Assembly (NCBI GenBank): GCA_021323735.1
Contig: JAJPKM010000011.1
Coordinates: 17,069-81,068 of the forward strand
Reading direction: 5' to 3'
DNA from: Gammaproteobacteria bacterium
GTDB lineage: Bacteria > Pseudomonadota > Gammaproteobacteria > Steroidobacterales > Steroidobacteraceae
Length of the DNA stretch: 64,000 bases
In this document: positions 43,923-52,366 of the stretch, in pieces
Layout: each line of letters begins with the position of its first letter
Numbering within the stretch: the stretch's first letter is position 1
Notes under the pieces: model-generated
Database searches by the model: none
Told to the model about the DNA's origin: nothing
The model's input: only the letters and a program-made list of their open reading frames with translations
Translations under genes and position numbers: made by a program

Positions 43923-45327
43923 ATCTTCCCAAAGCGACTGGCCGGATCCGGTTTTCGATATGGTTGTTGTCGATGGGCAGTTCGCCATCATCGAGGTAAC
44001 GGATCAAGGCAGCCCAACGTCCCAGGCTGTACTCAATGGCTTTTCTTGTCGCAGATCCATCCGGGACCAGGCCTCGCTGGCGGGTGAACCACTGCCTCAA
44101 GGCTTCGGCCACCGGTTTTGATCTTTGCTGCCGCAGCTGTTGCCGGCCATCGGCGTCCAGTTTCAGTTCGCGCGCTTCTCGTTCGATTTCGTACAGCGCG
44201 GTGAAGTATCTCAAGCCCTCTTCGGCGATCTCGCTGCGATGATTGGCGTAAAGATCATGGAGTTTCCTGCGGGCGTGAGCCATGCAACCGATCTCGATTA
44301 CCCCGCGATCGAACAGCGCTTTGTATCCGGAGTAGTCGTCGCAGACGAGCTTCCCGGACCAACTCCCCAGGAACTCGCGGGCATGCACACCCGCACGGCT
44401 GTCGGCAAAGTTGTAGACAACGGCCTGCAACTCGTCGTATTCGCTCGTGCTGTAGCTCCACAGGTATGCCCGGTGTGTTTTGCCAAGCCCTGGCTTTAAC
44501 ATCGGCACCGGCGTCTCATCCGCATGCAGCACCGCTCGAGTCAGCAGCATCGCTCGCATCGCCGCGATGAGCGGCTCAAGCTTCACGCCGCAGGCGCCCA
44601 CCCACTGCGCGAGCGTTGAGCGCGGCAGCGCAAGGCCGGCACGTGCAAAGATGCTTTCCTGCCGGTACAGCGGTGCGTGATCCAAGTATTTTGCGATCAG
44701 CACCTGCGCCAGCAGGCCCGCCGTCGGGATCCCCTTGTCGATGACGTGAGCCGGCACCGGCGCCTGGATCAACCGCTCGCAGGCACGACAGGCCCATTTA
44801 CCGCGGATGTGTCGCTCGACCTCGAACACGCCGGGGGTATAGTCGAGCTTCTCGCTCACATCCTCGCCGATGCGCTCCAGCGTGCAGCCGCAGCCACATT
44901 GGGTTTGCTCCGGCTCGTGGCGGACCTCCCGGCGCGGGAACGAAGCCGGCAGAGCCACGCGCCGCGGCTTTTCCTTAGGAGGCGCGGCAGGCTTTTCCCT
45001 AAGTGCCTCGATCTCGAGGCTGATCGCCTCGATATCCGCATCGATACTCTCGTCCAGAAGCGAGCGCTGCACGACATCGAGTTGCTCGCTGCGTCGGTCA
45101 TAGCGCCAGCGCTTTAACGTCGCCATCTCGTGCGTGAGTTGGTCGATCTTCAGTTGCTTGAGTTTGATCTCTGCGTCGCGCTTGGCGAGGACCGCCGCGT
45201 GAGCGTTGCGTTCGGCATCGAGATCGGCGAGCTGTGCGTCGCGATCGGCAAGTTCTTCGAGAAGCGTCGCTGTCAGATTTCGCAGCTGTTCTGCGTTCAT
45301 TTTATCGAGCGGGCGCGACAACTCCAT
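43923..45327 (-). pseudogene. tnpC: IS66 TnpC N-terminal and DDE part, interrupted by RIT
   Basis: About 468 residues. Coiled N-terminus (LEELADRDAQLADLDAERN), zinc-type Cys in TQCGCGCTLERIGED and KWACRACERLI, DDE core LHADETPVPML and VCDDYSGYKALFD, then HIENRIRPVALGRS where IS66 sequence stops at GATCTT (43923-43928). The frame reads on into RIT DNA to 43819. Start at 45327 or 45300; neither has a strong ribosome site. Confidence 0.92.
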
Positions 45328-45383
45328 GCACTCGATGCTGCCATAATTGCAGCGATTTCAACATGCTTTTTGCGCTTTTTTTC

Positions 45384-45719
45384 TCACAAAATCCGGATCT
45401 TCGCGCGCTCATCGAGCCGCTCCCACGGCAGCCCCACGACGATCGCCTGAAGTTGCTCGTGGGAGAGTGGCATGCCACGATCATGGCGTACACCAGCGCG
45501 GATGAAGCTGCCTTCGTAGAGCTTTCGCGCACATAGCCAGAGGCCAAAGCCGTCGTGCACCAACACCTTCATACGATTGGCGCGTTTGTTCACGAACAGG
45601 TACGCATGATGAGCCCGCGCTTCACCGAACACCGTCACGACGCGCGCCAGCGCCTTATCAACGCCGGCGCGCATATCGAGCGGTTCCACCGCGAACCAGG
45701 CCGCATCCACCCGGATCAC
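45384..45719 (-). CDS. tnpB: IS66 TnpB (Orf2) protein
   Basis: 111 residues from a GTG at 45719 that overlaps the tnpA stop in GTGA; the frame is open upstream but the coupled GTG gives the family N-terminus IRVDAAWFAVEPLDMRAGVD. Further motifs HHAYLFVNKRANRMKVLVHDG and a late LPWERLDE. Complete accessory protein of IS66 copy 2. Confidence 0.9.
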   Translation of the reverse strand: MIRVDAAWFAVEPLDMRAGVDKALARVVTVFGEARAHHAYLFVNKRANRMKVLVHDGFGLWLCARKLYEGSFIRAGVRHDRGMPLSHEQLQAIVVGLPWERLDERAKIRIL

Positions 45720-46105
45720 TTCACGAGCTCGCGTAGCAGCAGCGCGCACTCATGCGCTGCCGATGTCGGCCACTCAATGCCGACACTTCGCCCGTTGCGG
45801 CGTATCTCAATGCGGATCGCGCTCGCTGCAGGACTCGGCGGCATTGACACGGGCATAAAACCTTCCGTTCCGGGCATCAACTCGCTCGGCTCGGTCGGCC
45901 GTATCGTGATCGGCCTGCCGCTGCGTTCCGCCTTCCTTACCCAGTCGCGCAACATGTTCGCGTTCAGGCCACGCGCCAGGGCGACCGCCGCGATCGATAC
46001 ACCGGATTGCTGGCACGCCCCAACGGCTTCTGCCTTGAACTGCGCGCTGTGGCGCCGACGACGGCGTCTACCCGTCCCTACGACCGTTCCTTCCGAAGTG
46101 GACAT
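45716..46105 (-). CDS. tnpA: IS66 TnpA (OrfA) protein
   Basis: 129 residues with an IS3/IS911-like HTH: RRRRHSAQFKAEAVGACQQ, GVSIAAVALARGLNANMLRDW. Then a variable part and IRIEIRRNGRSVGIEWP. First gene of IS66 copy 2, about 80 bp inside the right end. Different in sequence from the tnpA of copy 1, which fits a separate IS66 subgroup. Confidence 0.9.
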   Translation of the reverse strand: MSTSEGTVVGTGRRRRRRHSAQFKAEAVGACQQSGVSIAAVALARGLNANMLRDWVRKAERSGRPITIRPTEPSELMPGTEGFMPVSMPPSPAASAIRIEIRRNGRSVGIEWPTSAAHECALLLRELVK

Positions 46106-46185
46106 ATGTACACCTAACGTTAGAGTGAAGGCTCATCCTTGCACTCGCGCGGGTACGCTTATAGATGACTTCGGCGGACGCTTAC

Positions 46186-46558
46186 GGATATCCCGGGTAC
46201 TCATGCCGCGGGCGTACAGCGCAATGATCTTGTCGTCAAAGCCTGGAAAGCGGCGCCGGTACTTGCCGATCAGCGCCGGATCGAAGCGGCCGTGCCGATC
46301 GCGGGGAATCGACAGCTCCATCGAGCCCTCTGGCGTCAGCACTGTCTTTGCACTGTGGCCGTTGCGATGGTTGGCAACGCCAGCCTCCGCCTCGTTGTCC
46401 AAGTGGACATCCATCTCAGCGTTGAGCATCCGCTCGGCCAGCGCCTTCTTCAGCTCACCCATCAATCCGCCGGAATCTAGTACCGTCTTTGGATCACGAC
46501 CCGCTAGCAGTTGATCCAAAAGCTCCTTGGGAAATGCCTGTGTATCGTTCTTCGCCAT
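46186..46558 (-). pseudogene. IS256-family transposase, N-terminal part
   Basis: About 124 residues from the ATG at 46558: LLDQLLAGRDPKTVLDSGGL, MLNAEMDVHLDNEAE, NHRNGHSAKTVLTPEGSMEL, FDDKIIALYARGMSTRDI. This is the DNA-binding half of an IS256 transposase; it stops at the target duplication GGATATCC, beyond which the frame enters IS66 terminal sequence to 46133. The partner is at 39369-40227. Confidence 0.92.
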
Positions 46559-46870
46559 ACCCGCTCCTTGCCCTCTCGGACAGTGTATGGCTCATCACAC
46601 AAAAAATCAGACAGTCCCGAATCCAGCAACCGCTTATGCCTCGTTTGTTTCGTCAATTCACGATGGCACCAATGATGTTACGCGGTAGAATTGTCCGATG
46701 CTGCGAATCCAAAGGGCAATCGGTCCATTACTGCCTCCGATAGTGGCTATTGGCTTTCTCGATCACTGAAAATCGCGCGCTAATACCGCTCAAATAGCAT
46801 CCGCAGGTTCTTTTTTTGAAACACCTTCGGACTGCAATTTGCCCGCGAGTTACTTCATGGCTGACATCAC

Positions 46871-47212
46871 TCAACTCTGAACAGTGAAGTACGCCAGCGT
46901 TTCCGATACCGATTGATCACGGCAATCGCCATAGCCGAAAAATGTGACATTCGCCCCCCTGGCTTGGGCGGCAAGAAGGCCGGCGAGGTATTCCTTTGCG
47001 TAGGGCCTAGTCAACAAAAACGAATAGTAAGGGCCGTTGCTACCAGCGCAGGCTGGGACACCCACCAATGGGCTTGTGGGGTAAACGTAAACAAGCGGAC
47101 CGTCACCGAAAATGAGAATGTCGCTGATGGTGGACACCATAGTTGATGCCAGCACGTGCGGACTACCCACCAAGCTGCCTGCCAACAGAAAGGTCACAAC
47201 AAAGCGCTTCAT
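46871..47212 (-). CDS. Small secreted protein of unknown function
   Basis: 113 residues, ATG at 47212 with AGGAG seven bases upstream. Signal peptide MKRFVVTFLLAGSLVGSPHVLA. Mature part: TISDILIFGDGPLVYVYPTS, VGVPACAGSNGPYYSFLL, YLAGLLAAQARGANVTFFGYGDC. Two Cys and the same plan as the proteins at 36812 and 47784 (VYV strand, Cys, aromatic strand, LLAAxxxG helix, V-strand, Cys). No function known to me. Confidence 0.78.
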   Translation of the reverse strand: MKRFVVTFLLAGSLVGSPHVLASTMVSTISDILIFGDGPLVYVYPTSPLVGVPACAGSNGPYYSFLLTRPYAKEYLAGLLAAQARGANVTFFGYGDCRDQSVSETLAYFTVQS

Positions 47213-47374
47213 TGTTTCTCCTGATTACACCTAAGATTGCACATCCACTCGGTACACCGGTACTTCACCGCCGTTTGCGCAGCTGCCCGCGCCGAAGGCC
47301 ATTTGTTGCCAGCGGGCATTCGCCGGCGAATAAGGGCAATCGAGCGAGCCATGCGCTATTGGGAAGATATTGAG

Positions 47375-47534
47375 TCAGCTGGAGCTACCCCTACAAGAGT
47401 GATTCCGCCACCATCTTCGTTGTTGTCGGGGGATTGGGGTAACGCAATCGGAGTTGCGTTGTTCTGCGCGGCTCATGCCGGCGATGAATGAGATGGCGAA
47501 GAGCGCTGTTGTAATCCTTGAAATCCGTTTTCAT
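47375..47534 (-). pseudogene. Decayed signal-peptide gene
   Basis: An ATG at 47534 has GGGGGAAG upstream. One extra A after the second codon pushes a good signal peptide (RISRITTALFAISFIAGMSRA) out of frame; deleting one A of the run restores MKRISRIT. The frame then reads about 30 residues of no clear sense to a TGA. It may be a dead member of the secreted-protein group around it. The rest of 47213-47783 shows nothing else. Confidence 0.35.
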
Positions 47535-47783
47535 GTGATTCTTCCCCCGGTGGGACGAAAGCTACACCAACGAGTTAAGGGATGGCAAGCCAAATGGGGC
47601 CATATTCGACTGAACAGCTCAGGGTAAATTAGGGTCGTAGCACCAACCGGTAAGCCACACCCAGGCTGGATGCGTCGAACATGTCAACGAGTCGTGCAAT
47701 GTCGTCTCTACAGTTATTGATTCGCGCTATGATTCCATCCGATGGGGATCTTGATTTTTCAGCGAACACAAGGAGGAGTTGAC

Positions 47784-48131
47784 ATGCGATTCGGGGTCTT
47801 ACGATTTCTCGCCGCAGTCATCGCGGTATGCATCGGCAATAGTGCCGCTGCTGTTGTCATGACGGGTAGTAGTTCTGCCATTACCCAGTTCATAAGCTAT
47901 ACAACCTTTGATAACGGTGATGTCACGTTTTCTTTGGCCAATAGCGGCATAAGCGGTTGCTCGAACGGATTCTGGATCGGCGGTACGGACGCGGGGGCAA
48001 AGTCCGTAGTCGCGCAGGTCCTGTCCGCTTATCGCGCAGGCACGCCAATCGTTGTCTATGCGGATCCAAGCCAGCTTTGGCCGGGATCTGGTGGCCAGTA
48101 CTGCCATGTCTGGGGGGTTCAAGACGGTTGA
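47784..48131 (+). CDS. Small secreted protein of unknown function
   Basis: 115 residues from an ATG with AGGAGG upstream; the frame is open to 47742 but this start gives the signal peptide MRFGVLRFLAAVIAVCIGN with cleavage after AAA. The mature part has strands TTFDNGDVTFSL, GCSNGFWIGGTD, the helix SVVAQVLSAYRAGTPIVVYAD and a C-terminal GGQYCHVWGV. I recall the CxxGFW...LSA..AGTP...GxYC pattern in many unannotated proteobacterial secreted proteins. A distant likeness to SubB/ArtB toxin B-subunits is possible but only suggestive. Confidence 0.78.
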   Translation: MRFGVLRFLAAVIAVCIGNSAAAVVMTGSSSAITQFISYTTFDNGDVTFSLANSGISGCSNGFWIGGTDAGAKSVVAQVLSAYRAGTPIVVYADPSQLWPGSGGQYCHVWGVQDG

Positions 48132-48187
48132 GCGATCTGGTGCTCTGGGGAAGCTGCTCCCGCGGTTGATCGAGTGGCTTCGTCCCG

Positions 48188-49144
48188 TCAGGTCAAAGAG
48201 GCTAAGCCAAACACACCGAACGATTGGCGTGGATCGGTCCACATGTCATCAATGTACCATCCGGCGCCTTCGACGATTGCCGACAGGACCGGTATGGTGT
48301 ACTTGCGCGAGGTCTCGGTATGAATGGATTCGCCGGCGTCGAAGTCGAAGCTCTGACCGTCGATGACAACCGTCTGTGCTTCCCGGCTCACCAAGTGCAT
48401 CTCGACTGCGGAGGCACTGGGGTTCCAGCGCGCCTCGTGGGCGAAGCGTTCCAGCTTGAAGTCCGCGCCGAGTTCACGATTGATGCGCGCGAGCAGGTTC
48501 AAGTTGAAAGCGGCGGTAACGCCCTGCTTATCGTTTTAGGCGGCAAGAAGGATTCGGCGATCTCTCGTCAGATCCGCGCCGATCACTGCGGTTCCCCTCG
48601 CACCCACGTGTCGGTGCAGGCGCCGAAGAAATGACGTCGTCTCGGCGTGATCCAGATTACCGACAGTCGATCCCGGAAAGAAGGCCGAGCGCGCTCGCAT
48701 CGGGATGCCGGCGGGAATTTCAAAGTCCTCGGTGAAATCCGCAACGATGGGCCAGATTCTTAAAGTAGGAAAGCGATGCCGCAGCGAGATCACGGCCTGA
48801 TCGAGAAAATCCCCGGAGATATCCACCGGCACATAAAGGCGCGGCGCTTCCAACGCAGCGATCAATATTTCAGTCTTGATCCCTGCCCCGGCACCGTATT
48901 CGATCAGGGACGCGCCCTTGCCGATGAATCCGGCAATGTCGTTCGCATTCGACCGCAAGATACCCGTCTCCACCCGCGTGGGGTAGTACTCAGTAAGATG
49001 CGTGATCTGTTCGAAGAGTTCGGATCCCCGTTCATCGTACAGCCAGCGGCAGGGTAAGGTTTTGCGGGGCATGGACAGCCCCGCGAGCACATCTTGGCGG
49101 AACAATTCCGGCTGCGTCAGCCGATAGTCTGCAGCGAGCATCAT
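48188..49144 (-). pseudogene. egtD: Histidine N-alpha-methyltransferase EgtD with an in-frame stop
   Basis: 318 codon positions, the normal EgtD length. The gene starts at 49144 in an ATGA overlap with egtB. Family motifs run through both halves: CRWLYDERGSELFEQITHL, LIEYGAGAGIKTEILI (SAM loop), FFPGSTVGNL, then GVTAAFNLNLLARINRELG and ARWNPSASAVEMHLVS. Between them, after ILLAA, the codon at 48536-48538 is TAA where the family has Tyr (AYxD); one base change explains it and the frame does not shift. EgtD makes hercynine (trimethylhistidine), the first step to ergothioneine. As written the protein would stop at ~202 residues. Confidence 0.88.
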
Positions 49145-50442
49145 GCATCCTCCGCCAATCGTAGTCCGGAGAATTGCCACCGTGCATGCGGAGCGAAGAA
49201 GTTTCTGTACGTGGCGCGCACATGGTCTCGCGGCGTGACGCAGGAGCCGCCGCGCAACACGAACTGCCCGGACATGAATTTGCCGTTGTATTCCCCCAAG
49301 GCGCCCTCCATGGGACGAAAGCGGGGATAAGGCAGGAAGGCACTGCGGGTCCACTCCCAAACATCGCCAAACATTTGCCGTAGTTGGCCGTTGGCCGCGG
49401 GCGCTGGCTTCGGCCGCAGGCGACCCGAATCCAACAAGTTCCCGTCCACCGGCAGCGTCTGCGCGGCGACTTCCCATTCAGCCTCGGTCGGCAGGCGGCG
49501 CCTGGCCCACGTGGCAAAGGCATCCGCCTCGAAGTAGCTCACATGGCTGACCGGTGCGTCGGCATCGACGGGCTGCGCGCCCCGCAGGGTCATGGTCCAA
49601 AATTCCCCGTCGCGCGCCTCCCAATACAGCGGCGCGGTCCATCCCTCCTCGCGCACCTTGGCCCAGCCGTCGGACAGCCAGAGCAGCGGGTTGCCATATC
49701 CGCCGTCGGCGATGAATTCGGCCCACTCGCCGTTCGTGACCAACCGATCGGCAAGCCGGAAGGGGTCGAGCTGCACGGCGTGCTGCGGCCCCTCGCTGTC
49801 GAAAGCGAACCCCGGCCCACGGTGTCCGATTTCAAACTGTCCGCCGGGATAACTCCTGTAGACCGGTTTGTCCCTCGGCGTGAACTCAACCGGCAGAGGA
49901 ACGGGGTCCGCATAGTTAGGAAGCAGCGGATTCTGCGCGAATAAATGCAGAATATCGGTCAATAGCAGTTCCTGGTGCTGCTGCTCATGCTGACACCCCA
50001 ACTCGATGACGCCGAGAACGGCTTCCGCGATCTCTCGCTCGAGCAGTTCGGCCATCGCTCTATCGACGTGCTCGCGGTACCTCAAGACCTCCTCGAGCGC
50101 CGGCCGCGTCAGCAACCCGCGCAGCGCCCGAGGTTGGCGCGCGCCCACCGATTCATAATAGGAATTGAATAGAAAGTTATACCGTGGGTCGAAGACTCGG
50201 TAACCCGGAACGTTCGGCGCGAGGACCATCGCCTCGAAAAACCAGCTGGTGTGTGCCAAGTGCCACTTCGCGGGACTGGCATCCGGCATGGACTGCACGG
50301 TGGCATCCGCGTCCGACAACGGTCGCGTAAGCTTTGATGTGGCGGCACGCACATCGCGGTACCGGCGCGTGAGCGCCGCTCGCGCATCGCTCGGATGCCC
50401 CGGGGATGCAGTCCCCCGGGAGGATGGGTTCAGGTTTGCCAT
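49141..50442 (-). CDS. egtB: Ergothioneine biosynthesis sulfoxide synthase EgtB
   Basis: 433 residues. An N-terminal DinB-like iron-binding region has the three-His pattern WHLAHTSWFFE and GCQHEQQHQELLLTDI; a C-terminal FGE-sulfatase domain has VTNGEWAEFIADGGY, LPTEAEWEVAA, GDVWEWTRSAF, FVLRGGSC, RNFFAPHARWQFSGLRLA. EgtB joins hercynine to cysteine or gamma-glutamylcysteine with O2. ATG at 50442 preferred; TTG at 50463 is a longer alternative. Coupled to egtD by ATGA. No egtC or egtE is next to it. Confidence 0.93.
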   Translation of the reverse strand: MANLNPSSRGTASPGHPSDARAALTRRYRDVRAATSKLTRPLSDADATVQSMPDASPAKWHLAHTSWFFEAMVLAPNVPGYRVFDPRYNFLFNSYYESVGARQPRALRGLLTRPALEEVLRYREHVDRAMAELLEREIAEAVLGVIELGCQHEQQHQELLLTDILHLFAQNPLLPNYADPVPLPVEFTPRDKPVYRSYPGGQFEIGHRGPGFAFDSEGPQHAVQLDPFRLADRLVTNGEWAEFIADGGYGNPLLWLSDGWAKVREEGWTAPLYWEARDGEFWTMTLRGAQPVDADAPVSHVSYFEADAFATWARRRLPTEAEWEVAAQTLPVDGNLLDSGRLRPKPAPAANGQLRQMFGDVWEWTRSAFLPYPRFRPMEGALGEYNGKFMSGQFVLRGGSCVTPRDHVRATYRNFFAPHARWQFSGLRLAEDA

Positions 50443-50632
50443 GGGCGTCTCAAGTGACGGCAAACTTGCATCCTAAAGGGTGTGGGGACCTCGCGGGGCC
50501 TTATGTGAGAATACTTCCTTTCACCTCTCTCGATTTTCCGTGTAGGCGATCTCCCACGAGATCGCCGTAACTATCGAAATTACCTGACAATATAGTTGGC
50601 CGGACCGACCGTTGAGCACGTCACGCAATTGA

Positions 50633-52174
50633 CTAATTGAGCGCCTTTTCCACCAAGGCGGTCACCTGCACCCAAGGAATCGGCTCCTGATGCATCGCGA
50701 AGACGGTCGTCACGGAAAGATGCTCGCGTTCGACCGCTTCGATCACTTCGTGCATCAGTTCGGGATCATAGAGTGACCCGTCCTCATTGAGCGCGAGCGT
50801 ATCGCTGGCATAGAGCAGTTGATGTTCGGGGAAATAAGCCATGTACTGGCGCTCGGTGGACGCACCACGCAAGGGGTAGAGGACCATGCGATTGCTGCCG
50901 CTTCCCACCTGGACCTTTTGAGACACGATCCGCCATCGCGCACGCCGCGGGGATTGCGCCAGCAGATCCGGATGCTCTTTGCGCGTGGAGGCGATCAGGC
51001 GTTCCAGCAGAGGCTTGTTCAAATCGAGAATGTAGACCGGTAAACCCAGGGCCACGGCCTGCCGCACCCCGCCGACATGTGGCCAGGAATCCGAGGTCGA
51101 TATCACGGCGGTGACCGGTGTCCCCGGATATTGCGCCTTCGCCTTCTCGAAGACTCCGCCCAGATAGGTTCCGGACAAGGGCGCTTCCAACAACACGATC
51201 CCGTCCTCCTGCTTAACGACGGTGGCATTCCATGCGCCGGGAAACAGGGTGACCCCGGGGGCAAGCTCAACGCCGGCTTGCGCGGCGAACGGCCGTTCCC
51301 AGCCTGCCGATTGCAGCGACTTTTGCGCCGCCTGCGCATCCATCTTGAAGTCGGCCGCGTCGAGCGGCGGATTCAATTTCAGGCCAAGGACCTGCCGGGA
51401 CTGCCAAAGGATACCGTTGCGCTCCTCGACCTCGTTGGTCGGATACACGATGCCGTGAATCAACTGAAAACCCTCGAAGTAAATTCGGCGGCGCACGTCG
51501 CCCCACTGATACCAATGATCGTGCAGCACTCCGTCGGTTTCCACGGCATCGGGCAGGCGGGTATAGGGATTGATCATGATCCTCACCGGTTGTCCCTGCC
51601 AGGTGAACGCGATCACCGGATGCCGGCTTCCGCGCAGCAAGGTGGGCGTGCCGTAGTGCAAGTCAGCGGCGCGCAGGGCCGTCAGCAGCACCCGCATCGG
51701 TCCCAACGCCAAGGCGTAACGTGCCTCATCGACGTTGGCCAGAGAGGCCGGAGTGTCCCTCTGCCCGGTTCGGGTCACCCCGCCTTGCAGGCCGATGACC
51801 TGCGTCGAGTCGGATTCAGCCTGGCCCGAATCGGATTCGGGCCAGGTCAAATGCTCCTGCACCCGCAGGCGCTCGCCGGCGAAGTCGATCGTCCACTGGG
51901 TGCGTGCGTAAGCGGTGATGAAGGGATCCTGCCGGTACGATTGCTCGACCAGCAGCGTATGCTGAATGCCTTCTATGCCGACGGCGTGGACCGCTTCGAG
52001 CCGCTCGCGTCCTCCCATGGCTGCCAGTGCCAGCTCCAAACAGGCGGTCGGCGCCGGCGCGCAGTGCGCGGAAAGATCGGCGGCTCCCGCGCGGATGGTC
52101 CCCAGAATGCACAGCGCGAGGCTCGCCAAAACCGCTAGTCGAGCACGTTGAGAGACAACAGTGAACTGCATCAT
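50633..52174 (-). CDS. Secreted protein with a degenerate metallo-beta-lactamase-like domain
   Basis: 513 residues with a signal peptide (RLAVLASLALCILGTIRAGA). The first ~280 residues are an unknown beta-rich part. From ~300 on the order resembles MBL-fold hydrolases: GVTLFPGAWNATVVKQEDGIVLLEAP, then PGTPVTAVISTSDSWPHVGGVRQAVALG. In true enzymes that last segment is a HxHxDH metal site; here it is STSDSWPH, keeping only the His before GG. So metal catalysis in the usual way is unlikely. Role unknown. Confidence 0.72.
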   Translation of the reverse strand: MMQFTVVSQRARLAVLASLALCILGTIRAGAADLSAHCAPAPTACLELALAAMGGRERLEAVHAVGIEGIQHTLLVEQSYRQDPFITAYARTQWTIDFAGERLRVQEHLTWPESDSGQAESDSTQVIGLQGGVTRTGQRDTPASLANVDEARYALALGPMRVLLTALRAADLHYGTPTLLRGSRHPVIAFTWQGQPVRIMINPYTRLPDAVETDGVLHDHWYQWGDVRRRIYFEGFQLIHGIVYPTNEVEERNGILWQSRQVLGLKLNPPLDAADFKMDAQAAQKSLQSAGWERPFAAQAGVELAPGVTLFPGAWNATVVKQEDGIVLLEAPLSGTYLGGVFEKAKAQYPGTPVTAVISTSDSWPHVGGVRQAVALGLPVYILDLNKPLLERLIASTRKEHPDLLAQSPRRARWRIVSQKVQVGSGSNRMVLYPLRGASTERQYMAYFPEHQLLYASDTLALNEDGSLYDPELMHEVIEAVEREHLSVTTVFAMHQEPIPWVQVTALVEKALN

Positions 52175-52366
52175 TCCTCATTCCTGAAGGGCGTGAAAGC
52201 GCCGGACGGAGAATACAACAGACAAAGCAAGATTCCGACATTTGTTGAGGCGCCTCCCAAAACCGTCTTGTCATGCACGAGGTGGAAGACGGGTTTGCGC
52301 GGTGCCTGCTGCTGACGACCGAGGCCATGATCGTAAGATCATGGCCTCGCGCCTTGGAAGATGCGA

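Larger units (their letters stand above)
40479..43928 (-). mobile_element. RIT element (recombinase in trio)
   Basis: Three overlapping tyrosine recombinase genes in one direction lie between inverted repeats: AAGATCCTATGTGCGCC at 40479-40495 and its exact complement at 43912-43928, each followed inward (after five unlike bases) by ATTATGCA. This is the known RIT layout (ritA-ritB-ritC). It interrupts tnpC of IS66 copy 2. Left of the repeat is a further palindrome GATCTTTTATG / CATAAAAGATC (40453-40463, 40474-40484), so the true left border may be between 40453 and 40479. Confidence 0.88.
40228..46185 (-). mobile_element. IS66-family insertion sequence, copy 2, inside IS256
   Basis: 5958 bp with inverted repeats GTAAGCGTC at both ends and similarity to ~23 bp (GTAAGCGTCYGSCSAAGK). 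Target duplication GGATATCC at 40220-40227 and 46186-46193, within the IS256 transposase codons for DI. tnpA, tnpB and tnpC lie on the minus strand; tnpC is interrupted by the RIT element. Without the ~3.46-kb RIT it would be ~2.5 kb, the same as copy 1. Confidence 0.93.
39329..46618 (-). mobile_element. IS256-family insertion sequence carrying nested insertions
   Basis: Ends are inverted repeats beginning GGGCCTGT at 39329 and GGGACTGT at 46618, with TTTTGTGTG shared further in. An 8-bp target duplication GAATCCAG flanks it (39321-39328, 46619-46626). Removing the nested IS66 and one target copy leaves 1324 bp, the normal size of an IS256 element with one transposase gene. The transposase is split into 46186-46558 and 39369-40227. 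Confidence 0.9.

Noticed and set aside
47799..48242. 147-codon minus-strand frame over the secreted protein at 47784
   Set aside because: The plus-strand frame has AGGAGG, a signal peptide and conserved Cys; the minus frame has none of these.
51077..52138. 353-codon plus-strand frame
   Set aside because: Antisense of the secreted MBL-like protein; no start signal and no motif.
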